Origin: Bordetella parapertussis
GTDB taxonomy: Bacteria > Pseudomonadota > Gammaproteobacteria > Burkholderiales > Burkholderiaceae_C
NCBI GenBank assembly: GCA_945899335.1
Contig: CAMDIP010000106.1
Location: forward strand, 1 to 5,215
DNA: 5,215 nt
Reading direction: 5' to 3'
The notes under the pieces: generated by a model
What the model saw: the letters and a program-made list of their open reading frames with translations, nothing else
The model's database searches: none
Told to the model about the DNA's origin: nothing
Made by a program: the position numbers and the translations under genes
Part shown: positions 1-4,921 of the stretch, piece after piece
Layout: the number at the start of each line of letters is the position of its first letter
How positions within the stretch are numbered: the first letter of the stretch is position 1

Positions 1-92
1 AACAAAGGCAGCAACGCGCCTGGCTCATCTGCATGCTGCTGCACAAGTTGTTGAATAAGGGCCTGTTCAGGCAAAGCTTGGGTTGAATTCAT
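1..92 (-). CDS. fdsG: NAD-linked formate dehydrogenase gamma subunit, N-terminal fragment
   Basis: Only the first 30 codons are inside the window; the gene continues past the left edge. The visible protein starts MNSTQALPEQALIQQLVQQH and continues ADEPGALLPL. The PGALLPL block preceded by a short amphipathic helix is typical of the N-terminus of FdsG and related NuoE-type thioredoxin-like [2Fe-2S] subunits (usually followed by LH-IQ-LGY). In the family this subunit passes electrons inside the soluble, molybdenum-dependent formate dehydrogenase that reduces NAD+ with formate. The ATG lies 7 bp after the transporter stop on the same strand, so the two are very likely co-transcribed. No good Shine-Dalgarno precedes it (TTGAGCC directly before ATG), suggesting translation helped by the upstream gene. 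The Cys ligands lie outside the window, so the call rests on a short N-terminus plus the neighbouring fdsR-like gene. A NuoE of complex I is the alternative. Confidence 0.75.
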   Translation of the reverse strand, partial: MNSTQALPEQALIQQLVQQHADEPGALLPL

Positions 93-99
93 GGCTCAA

Positions 100-1746
100 T
101 CAGTTAAAAAATTTGCCCACACTCAAGAGCGTGCGGTAGATGCCCCAGACCAGCGGAATACCAACTGCGGTCCATGCCAAGGCAACCCACAAGGCGTTGC
201 TTTGACTGGCAGCACCATGGCCTGCACCAACCTCAGCGGCACTGGCTTTTTCGTGGGCGAGTTTCTTTTCATGGGCCAGTTCTTCGGCTGTCATGAAGTG
301 TTTGGCGTCAACTGGCTTGATCATCAGGTTGGCGATCAAACCCACAACCAACATACCCACCAAAATAAACATGGTTTGGTTGTAAACCTGCTCACGGGGG
401 ATGCCCAAACCGAGTTGGTAGTCGCGCATGTAATTCACCACCACAGGGCCCAAGATGCCAGCAGTAGCCCAAGCGGTGAGTAAGCGACCGTGAATTGCGC
501 CCACCATTTGGGTACCAAACAAATCGGCCAAATAAGCGGGTACCGTGGCAAAGCCGCCGCCGTACATGCTCAAGATGATGCAAAAGGCTGCCACAAACAG
601 CATCTTGTTGCCTGCCATGGCACTTGCTGGCACAGAGGCGTACAAAGCGGCGCCCAGCACAAAGAAGATGATGTAGGTGAGCTTGCGTCCCAGTTTGTCA
701 GACAAGCTGGCCCAAACGAAACGGCCACCAATATTGAACAAGCTGAGCAAAGCAGTAAAGCCTGCAGCAATGCCTGCAATGGTGGTGAGTTGTACTTTGT
801 CAAGGTCAACAAACTTGGCTTCGATGCCCATCAAGGCGCCGCCAAAAACTTCTTGCAACATGGGGCTGGCCATGCCGATCACGCCAATGCCTGCAGACAC
901 ATTCATGCACAACACCACCCAAACCATCCAAAACTGGGGAATGCCCCAGACTTTGCTGACATGCACATGGCCTTGGGTGATCATGGTGTTGGCTTGTTGC
1001 TGCACAGGAGGCGTCCAGCCGGCAGGCTTCCAACCCGTGGCAGGAATACGGTAGCCCAAAGCGCCTGCCATCATGAACAGGAAGTACACCAAGGCCATGA
1101 TTACGAAGGTCTGCCAAACACCCACTTCGAGGTCGGTGGCAAATACTTTCATCAACTCTGCAGCCAAGGGCGAGCCAATCATGGCGCCACCACCAAAGCC
1201 CATGATGGCCATGCCTGTGGCCATGCCACGGCGGTCTGGGAACCATTTGATCAGGGTACTGACGGGTGAGATGTAGCCCAGCCCTAGGCCGATGCCACCT
1301 ATGACGCCAGAGCCGAGCAACATCATCCAAAACTGGTGGTAGTAAACACCGGCCGCAGAAATGAGCATGCCACCACACCAACATACCGCACTCACCACGC
1401 CAGCTTTTCTAGGACCTGCTCGCTCTAGCCAACCGCCCCACAAAGCTGCTGAGCTGCCCAGCAACACAAAAAACAAGGTGTACATCCAGCCTAGCGTTGA
1501 GACTTTCCAATCACAGGTGGTGATGAAGAGTTCTTGAAAGAAGCCAATGTCTGGGCCGCATTTGAGAGCGTCTTTGATGCCAAGCGCTTTGGACAGCGGC
1601 AACCAAAACACCGAGAAACCATAAGCCATGCCAATGCATAAATGGATGGCCAAAGCAGCAGGAGGCACCAACCATCGGTTGAAGCCCTCGGGTGCAACGA
1701 TACGTTCTTTGGACAAAAAGCCGCTGGTGTCGTCAAGTGTTGTCAT
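100..1746 (-). CDS. OFA-family MFS transporter (oxalate/formate antiporter-like)
   Basis: This 548-residue inner-membrane protein belongs to the major facilitator superfamily, OxlT-like OFA branch, expected to move formate, oxalate or another small carboxylate. TM1 covers about residues 26-50 (AIHLCIGMAYGFSVFWLPLS is the family-typical first helix). MFS motif A is seen in loop 2-3 (GGWLERAGPRKAG, about 104-116) and its repeat in loop 8-9 (GRFVWASLSDKLGRK, 341-355). WFPDRRGMATGMAIMGFGGG (168-187) is the characteristic OFA loop 4-5 and helix 5. It is longer than OxlT (about 420 residues): there is an insert between TM1 and TM2 carrying C63 and C78, a charged linker at 480-516 with the repeat AHEKKLAHEK, and an extra hydrophobic helix at about 517-541. 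The start is supported by GGGGA 4 bp before ATG. It is the first gene of a unit continuing into fdsG and is divergent from fdsR, which points to formate import or exchange. The substrate itself cannot be read from the sequence. Confidence 0.9.
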   Translation of the reverse strand: MTTLDDTSGFLSKERIVAPEGFNRWLVPPAALAIHLCIGMAYGFSVFWLPLSKALGIKDALKCGPDIGFFQELFITTCDWKVSTLGWMYTLFFVLLGSSAALWGGWLERAGPRKAGVVSAVCWCGGMLISAAGVYYHQFWMMLLGSGVIGGIGLGLGYISPVSTLIKWFPDRRGMATGMAIMGFGGGAMIGSPLAAELMKVFATDLEVGVWQTFVIMALVYFLFMMAGALGYRIPATGWKPAGWTPPVQQQANTMITQGHVHVSKVWGIPQFWMVWVVLCMNVSAGIGVIGMASPMLQEVFGGALMGIEAKFVDLDKVQLTTIAGIAAGFTALLSLFNIGGRFVWASLSDKLGRKLTYIIFFVLGAALYASVPASAMAGNKMLFVAAFCIILSMYGGGFATVPAYLADLFGTQMVGAIHGRLLTAWATAGILGPVVVNYMRDYQLGLGIPREQVYNQTMFILVGMLVVGLIANLMIKPVDAKHFMTAEELAHEKKLAHEKASAAEVGAGHGAASQSNALWVALAWTAVGIPLVWGIYRTLLSVGKFFN

Positions 1747-1755
1747 GTTGTCCCC

Positions 1756-1776
1756 GTTCTTAGAATATGTTCTTAG
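1756..1776. repeat. Direct repeat GTTCTTAG in the transporter leader
   Basis: GTTCTTAG occurs at 1756-1763 and again at 1769-1776, spaced 13 bp start to start. It lies just upstream of the transporter Shine-Dalgarno on the minus strand (there read as CTAAGAAC). It may be a regulator half-site pair, an mRNA leader element or chance; nothing in the sequence decides this. Confidence 0.35.
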
Positions 1777-1800
1777 CTAACCGCGAGACTTTACCCGAAC

Positions 1801-1819
1801 ATATGCTTTAAAAGCACAT
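1801..1819. promoter_or_regulatory. Palindromic operator 1, transporter-fds side
   Basis: ATATGCTTTAAAAGCACAT is symmetric about base 1810, with 8 of 9 base pairs matching (only 1803/1817 fails). It lies 54 bp upstream of the transporter ATG and covers the predicted start site of the candidate minus-strand promoter at 1823-1851. Its half-site ATATGCTYT is shared with the palindrome at 1897-1916 next to fdsR. The pairing of one site with each divergent gene makes FdsR the likely binder. That assignment is inference; the symmetry and the shared half-site are seen directly. Confidence 0.6.
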
Positions 1820-1822
1820 ATG

Positions 1823-1851
1823 AGTCTAGGGAAATCACTGCATTGCGGCAA
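1823..1851 (-). promoter_or_regulatory. Candidate sigma70-type promoter for the transporter-fds operon
   Basis: On the minus strand TTGCCG (1846-1851) and TAGACT (1823-1828) are separated by 17 bp and match the -35 and -10 consensus at 4 of 6 bases each. The start site would be near 1816, inside palindrome 1, with a leader of about 70 nt. The fit is modest, and other promoters in the interval are possible. Confidence 0.35.
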
Positions 1852-1861
1852 TATGGCAATG
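1841..1861. promoter_or_regulatory. Third palindrome with direct repeat in the divergent promoter region
   Basis: CATTGC (1841-1846) and GCAATG (1856-1861) form perfect 6-bp inverted arms around a 9-bp spacer. Inside, GGCAAT is directly repeated at 1847-1852 and 1855-1860. The sequence differs from the twin operators at 1801-1819 and 1897-1916, so it may bind another regulator. It overlaps the candidate -35 box of the leftward promoter. Confidence 0.4.
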
Positions 1862-1896
1862 AGGGTAAGGTAAGCTAGATTGAGTCAACACAACTA

Positions 1897-1916
1897 ATAT
1901 GCTCTGAAGAGCCTAT
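1897..1916. promoter_or_regulatory. Palindromic operator 2, fdsR side
   Basis: ATATGCTCTGAAGAGCCTAT is symmetric about 1906/1907, with 8 of 10 pairs matching and a perfect GCTCT/AGAGC core. It ends 6 bp before the fdsR ATG and includes GAAGAG (1906-1911), the best Shine-Dalgarno candidate of fdsR. A protein bound here would block transcription or initiation of fdsR, which suggests autorepression. The half-site matches operator 1 (ATATGCTYT). Confidence 0.6.
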
Positions 1917-1922
1917 ATTTCT

Positions 1923-3011
1923 ATGCATAAAGTCTCCATCAAACCCCAATGGACCATCAGCGACGCCACGGGCCAAAACTTGGCGCCTAGGCTGTTGGAA
2001 CTGCTCTCCGAGGTCCAAGGCCACGGCAGTTTGTCTGGTTCTTGCAAAAAAACAGGGGCTTCTTACCGCCATGCGTGGAGCTTGATTCGCCAAGGCGAGG
2101 CGCAATTGGGGATGCCCTTGCTGAACATGGAGCGCGGCAAAGGTTCGACCCTCACCCCCTTGGCAGAAAAGCTGGTTTGGGCGGGGCACCGTATTTCAGC
2201 GCGGCTAACGCCCATGCTCGAGTCCTTGGCCTCGGAGTTGGAGGGCGAGATCGGGCGGGTGCTCTCCGCTGGCGGCGAAACCCTCAGAGTTCATGCCAGC
2301 CATGGTTTTGCGGTGGAAAAACTGATTCAAACCTTGGCACTGTCAGGCACACGTGTGGAGCGCAAATACGTGGGAAGTATCGAGGCGGTAGCCTCTTTGC
2401 ATGAAGGGGCTTGTGAAATTGCAGGATTTCATATCCCGCAAGGCGAGTTTGAAGACATTGCCTTTAAACACTATGCAAGATGGCTGGTTCCCAAAGAAAG
2501 CCGCATCATCCATGTGGCCACACGTCGCCAAGGTTTCATGGTGGCCAGTGGCAACCCGCACAAAATTTACGAGGCGCAAGACCTCACCCGCAAGGGCATT
2601 CGGTTTGTCAATCGCCAACCCAGCAGCGGCACACGGTTTTTGCTGGAATGCTTTTTGAAAAAAGGCCGTATAGACCCCACGCAGATATCTGGCTACGAGC
2701 AAGCCGAGTTCACCCACGCAGCGGTGGCGGCATTTGTGGCCAGTGGCATGGCCGATGTGGGTTTTGGCGTGGAAACACCCGCTAGGCGTTTTAAGCTGGA
2801 GTTTTTACCCTTGGCCACAGAGCGTTATTTTTTGCTTTGCAACCAATCCGACTTAGAGCGGCCGCATTTGCAAGCGGTCCTGAAGGTGCTCAACGGCGAT
2901 GAGTTTCAGTTTGCGGTGAACCAACTGCCAGGCTACACCGCCGCGCACTGCGGGCAGGTCTCGACCATCCATGAGGCTTTTCCAGACTTGGCGGCAGCTA
3001 AAAAATTCTGA
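1923..3011 (+). CDS. fdsR: FdsR-like regulator: ModE-type winged helix fused to PBP-like sensor
   Basis: A 362-residue DNA-binding regulator. Residues about 20-85 form a ModE/LysR-like winged helix (LAPRLLELLSEVQGHGSLSG, then GASYRHAWSLIRQGEAQLG and RGKGSTLTPLAE). A linker helix follows at about 90-117. Residues about 119-335 resemble the PBP-like sensor domain found in ModE-type and molybdate-associated regulators, with FVNRQPSSGTRFLLECFL (228-245) and EFTHAAVAAFVASGMADVG (262-280). This two-domain layout matches FdsR of Cupriavidus necator, reported as a dual regulator of the fds formate dehydrogenase operon. The divergent position next to the transporter and fdsG fits. ATG 1923 is favoured because the family N-terminus (SIKPQW...) begins here. 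GAAGAG 11 bp upstream is a weak Shine-Dalgarno. The ligand (formate, oxalate or molybdate) is unknown from sequence. Confidence 0.85.
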   Translation: MHKVSIKPQWTISDATGQNLAPRLLELLSEVQGHGSLSGSCKKTGASYRHAWSLIRQGEAQLGMPLLNMERGKGSTLTPLAEKLVWAGHRISARLTPMLESLASELEGEIGRVLSAGGETLRVHASHGFAVEKLIQTLALSGTRVERKYVGSIEAVASLHEGACEIAGFHIPQGEFEDIAFKHYARWLVPKESRIIHVATRRQGFMVASGNPHKIYEAQDLTRKGIRFVNRQPSSGTRFLLECFLKKGRIDPTQISGYEQAEFTHAAVAAFVASGMADVGFGVETPARRFKLEFLPLATERYFLLCNQSDLERPHLQAVLKVLNGDEFQFAVNQLPGYTAAHCGQVSTIHEAFPDLAAAKKF

Positions 3012-3025
3012 ATTTAATGCCCCAT

Positions 3026-3053
3026 AAAAAAAGGCACCCGAAGGTGCCTTTTT
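3026..3053. terminator. Bidirectional rho-independent terminator between convergent genes
   Basis: A7-GGCACC-CGAA-GGTGCC-T5 lies 14 bp after the fdsR stop and 20 bp after the cyclase stop on the other strand. The 6-bp GC-rich stem is flanked by an A tract on one side and a T tract on the other, so it works in both directions. Read on the minus strand the loop is C(UUCG)G, a highly stable tetraloop, followed by seven T residues. Termination should therefore be strongest for the cyclase transcript. Confidence 0.9.
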
Positions 3054-3073
3054 GACTATTTGCGTAAGGTATT

Positions 3074-4030
3074 TCAGTACACAAAAATCGGGTTGACGAT
3101 GGCTTGCACCGAACCGGTGGTACGGTGCGGGCCAACAGTGATCATACCTTCATAAACGCCATCTTTCAGAGCTTGCTGGGCAACGACGTTCTCCAAAATG
3201 AAGACGCCGAATTCAGCTAACAAGATTTGGTGAACGTGGAACACTTGGCCTTCGTTTTCGAAAGGAACAGCCTCCAAGCCCCAAGTGTCAGAACCTACCA
3301 TGGCGACACCCAAGTTAGCCAAATAGCGGGCACCTTGCACGCCCAAGCCAGGGTGTGCTGCGCCGTTGCGCTTGTCATCCACGCCCAACAGTTTGTGCCA
3401 GCCGGTATAGAAAATCACCACATCGCCTTTGTTGATTTTCATATCGCCTTGGCGCTTCAAAGCCGCCTCGATTTCAGGCTGATTGAAAGGTGTTCCTTCT
3501 GGGATGATGTCTTTGCCCATCAGAGCCGTCATGTCCAAGAGCACAGCGCGGGTGGCCACACCGGGGAAGGTTTCCATGCCGAATTTCTTCAAGCCGGTGA
3601 TGCCAGTCACTTCAATACCAGGCGTGCAGTTATAGAAGGTGTTGTCAATGCCAATGTGACCCAGTCCATCCAACTGCGTACCGATGCCCACCCAAGATTG
3701 CAAAATGTCATCGTGGTAGCTGAGTTTGGTGTTACCCAGTGTTTGACCGTTTTCTTGGCCTGGCCTGACAATGGTCATGGAGTAGGTGCGGGGTGGGAAA
3801 GCAGGCGTCTTGGTGTTTGTCTCAATAGCCATGGCCATCTTCTTGCCTTGTTTGATCAGCTTGGTGGCCGCCAAAATATTGTCTTTGGTGATGTTGTTCA
3901 AGGCACCGATTTGGTCGTTAGGACCCCACTTGGATTTGTGGCAACTTTCATACGCGAAGGCACTGCCCATGGACAAAGCACCCAAGAGGGCGCTTGCCAA
4001 GAAAGTGGCCGCAATTTTTGTGATTTTCAT
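3074..4030 (-). CDS. Secreted cyclase-family metal-dependent hydrolase
   Basis: A 318-residue protein with a Sec signal peptide (MKIT, hydrophobic core, AFA|YES cleavage near residue 26), so it is periplasmic. The mature part matches the cyclase / kynurenine formamidase-like family (PF04199). It has the entry block KWGPNDQIGALNNIT (34-48) and a metal-site region GIGTQLDGLGHIG (115-127). D248 and E253 lie in VGSDTWGLE, and FHVHQILLAEFGVFILENV (264-282) carries H265, H267 and E273. Family members hydrolyse amides, lactones or cyclic ketones using Zn or Mn. The classical HxGTHxDxxxH signature is altered: the GTH histidine is Q119 and the preceding histidine is absent, while D121 and H125 remain. 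This variant occurs in a subgroup of uncharacterised family members. C30 and C135 could form a disulfide. The ATG overlaps the upstream stop by 4 bp and has a good GGAG site. The substrate is unknown. Confidence 0.87.
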   Translation of the reverse strand: MKITKIAATFLASALLGALSMGSAFAYESCHKSKWGPNDQIGALNNITKDNILAATKLIKQGKKMAMAIETNTKTPAFPPRTYSMTIVRPGQENGQTLGNTKLSYHDDILQSWVGIGTQLDGLGHIGIDNTFYNCTPGIEVTGITGLKKFGMETFPGVATRAVLLDMTALMGKDIIPEGTPFNQPEIEAALKRQGDMKINKGDVVIFYTGWHKLLGVDDKRNGAAHPGLGVQGARYLANLGVAMVGSDTWGLEAVPFENEGQVFHVHQILLAEFGVFILENVVAQQALKDGVYEGMITVGPHRTTGSVQAIVNPIFVY

Positions 4031-4680
4031 GAATTGACTCCGTTGATGGGCCCGTGATTGGGTGAAATTTGCACGTCAGGTCGGGCCGCAGACCCTGGCG
4101 AGCATTGAACAACTATCCGCTGAACCTCTTGTTCGCCTTGGCTAGGCGTTTGGCGTTTTTCACGCGTGAAATCGGAACTGCAATCGCTTTCAGCAGCGAG
4201 CACTTTACCCATGCGGGGCATAAAACCTATGTACCAAGTCGGGTCTTGCATTTGCAACCGTGCTTGGTTGTGGCTGACGGGTTGGCTCAGCTGCACATCG
4301 AACTCAAAGTAAATACCACCTTGAAAACCGCGGCCGCCATCTCGTGCGGAAAAGTTGACCACTTCAAAAGGCAATGGCGCTGCGGTTTTTCCATCTTCAA
4401 TGGTTAGAAAATAGTTATAGGGTTGCATCAACGGGTTGTTGCTGTCGGCGAAAGCCTGCAATTCATCGGGGTCTAGCAGTCCGTTTTGGTTCAAATCGAT
4501 GTTTTCGCGAACCTGAAGACTGCTTGGCGCATCCATTTGCCAGCTGATGTGAAAACCGCGCAAAGCGCCATGGGCCAACAAGGGCTGGATTTGATAGGCC
4601 AAGCGCAAATGGGGGTGGGCCATGGCCAAGTTATGCCAAAGCAACAAACCCAACGCGCAAAACTTTAAAAAAGAGGCCAT
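4027..4680 (-). CDS. Secreted DUF1007-family protein with EF-hand-like loop
   Basis: A 217-residue protein with a signal peptide (MASFLKFCALGLLLWHNLAMA) and predicted cleavage before HPH. The AHPH start, the HISWQMD segment (44-50) and the following calcium-loop-like block are typical of DUF1007 (PF06226). The loop DLNQNGLLDPDE (62-73) has D62, N64, N66, G67, D70 and E73 in EF-hand positions. YNYFLTIEDG (88-97) is also family-like. C167 and C193 may pair. Family members often sit beside NicO/RcnA-type nickel-cobalt exporters or metal ABC systems, but no such gene is in this window. The downstream cyclase overlaps by 4 bp, so the two are probably made together, and a metal-binding or partner role in the periplasm is an inference. 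The ATG is preceded by an uninterrupted T tract and no Shine-Dalgarno. The signal peptide starting here supports the start, and the in-frame M20 would remove it. Confidence 0.8.
   Translation of the reverse strand: MASFLKFCALGLLLWHNLAMAHPHLRLAYQIQPLLAHGALRGFHISWQMDAPSSLQVRENIDLNQNGLLDPDELQAFADSNNPLMQPYNYFLTIEDGKTAAPLPFEVVNFSARDGGRGFQGGIYFEFDVQLSQPVSHNQARLQMQDPTWYIGFMPRMGKVLAAESDCSSDFTREKRQTPSQGEQEVQRIVVQCSPGSAARPDVQISPNHGPINGVNS
4038..4041 (-). promoter_or_regulatory. Ribosome binding site of the cyclase gene inside the upstream gene
   Basis: GGAG (in ACGGAGT on the minus strand) lies 7 nt before the cyclase ATG and within the last codons of the DUF1007 gene. It fixes the start that gives the ATGA overlap and supports translational coupling of the pair. 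Confidence 0.8.
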
Positions 4681-4697
4681 AAAAAAAACAAAATCTA

Positions 4698-4724
4698 AGA
4701 ATATGAAATTGTCTTTTAATTCAA
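4698..4724 (-). promoter_or_regulatory. Weak promoter candidate for the DUF1007-cyclase unit
   Basis: On the minus strand TTGAAT (4719-4724) and TATTCT (4698-4703) are separated by 15 bp, shorter than ideal. The start site would be near 4691, giving a leader of about 11 nt without a ribosome binding site. The region is AT-rich and is the only intergenic space upstream of the gene pair after the tRNA. Confidence 0.25.
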
Positions 4725-4730
4725 AGAGGT

Positions 4731-4791
4731 AAGCAACAGTAATAACACTTAACTTACTGAGAGTCGGTTATCAATAAAGGTGCTGTTGCTT
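4731..4791. repeat. Loose inverted repeat downstream of the tRNA
   Basis: AAGCAACAG (4731-4739) is a perfect inverted match to CTGTTGCTT (4783-4791), with 43 bp between them. A nested pair ATAAC/GTTAT (4742-4746 and 4767-4771) lies inside. The element begins about 32 bp past the tRNA 3' end. It could fold in a read-through transcript, but it has no T tract and does not look like a standard terminator. Nothing else is recognisable in the 143-bp gap 4681-4823 apart from the promoter candidate. Confidence 0.35.
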
Positions 4792-4823
4792 GTTTCCTAA
4801 AGGATTATTAACAGTAGTTGACA

Positions 4824-4898
4824 TGGTGCCCCCGACAGGAATCGAACCTGTATCTAGCGCTTAGGAGGCACTCGTTCTGTCCATTGAACTACGGCGGC
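4824..4898 (-). tRNA. tRNA-Arg (anticodon CCU)
   Basis: A complete 75-nt cloverleaf on the minus strand with encoded CCA. The D stem is GTTC/GAAC. The anticodon stem is AGTGC/GCGCT (one T-G wobble) with loop CTCCTAA, giving anticodon CCT at 4863-4865, which reads AGG arginine codons. The T arm is ACAGG-TTCGATT-CCTGT. The acceptor GCCGCCG pairs with CGGGGGC except for a G.G mismatch at position 4-69; A73 precedes CCA. It starts 23 bp after the stop of the PhoX-like gene, so its promoter would lie in the end of that gene or it is co-transcribed and processed. AC-TTAAACT just upstream is a possible -10 region. Confidence 0.95.
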
Positions 4899-4921
4899 GG
4901 GTAGCGTAGTTTAAGGTCGCC

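Noticed and set aside
91..483. 130-codon open frame on the plus strand opposite the transporter C-terminus
   Set aside because: Antisense shadow without family-like sequence, and it starts within the fdsG-transporter junction.
490..1269. 259-codon open frame on the plus strand opposite the transporter
   Set aside because: It is the antisense shadow of a clear 12-or-more-helix transporter. The product is rich in His, Gln and Asn with no domain, and it has no ribosome binding site.
1762..1767. TATTCT on the minus strand as the -10 box of the transporter promoter
   Set aside because: The start site would leave a leader of about 9 nt with the Shine-Dalgarno at its very end, and no -35 box is seen. 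The candidate at 1823-1851 fits better.
1895..1919. TAATAT and TATATT as -10 boxes for fdsR
   Set aside because: No acceptable -35 hexamer is found at 16-18 bp, and the second would start transcription inside the coding region.
1747..1922. Riboswitch (for example a molybdenum cofactor type) in the transporter leader
   Set aside because: The predicted leader is only about 70 nt and no conserved aptamer core is visible. The palindromes look like protein-binding DNA sites.
3227..4057. 276-codon open frame on the plus strand opposite the cyclase gene
   Set aside because: Antisense to a well-supported secreted enzyme. Its translation shows no recognisable fold and crosses the junction of two coupled genes.
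4824..4898. tRNA gene as an integration site of a genomic island
   Set aside because: No integrase gene and no repeat of the tRNA 3' end was seen within the window; the flanking genes look like ordinary chromosome.
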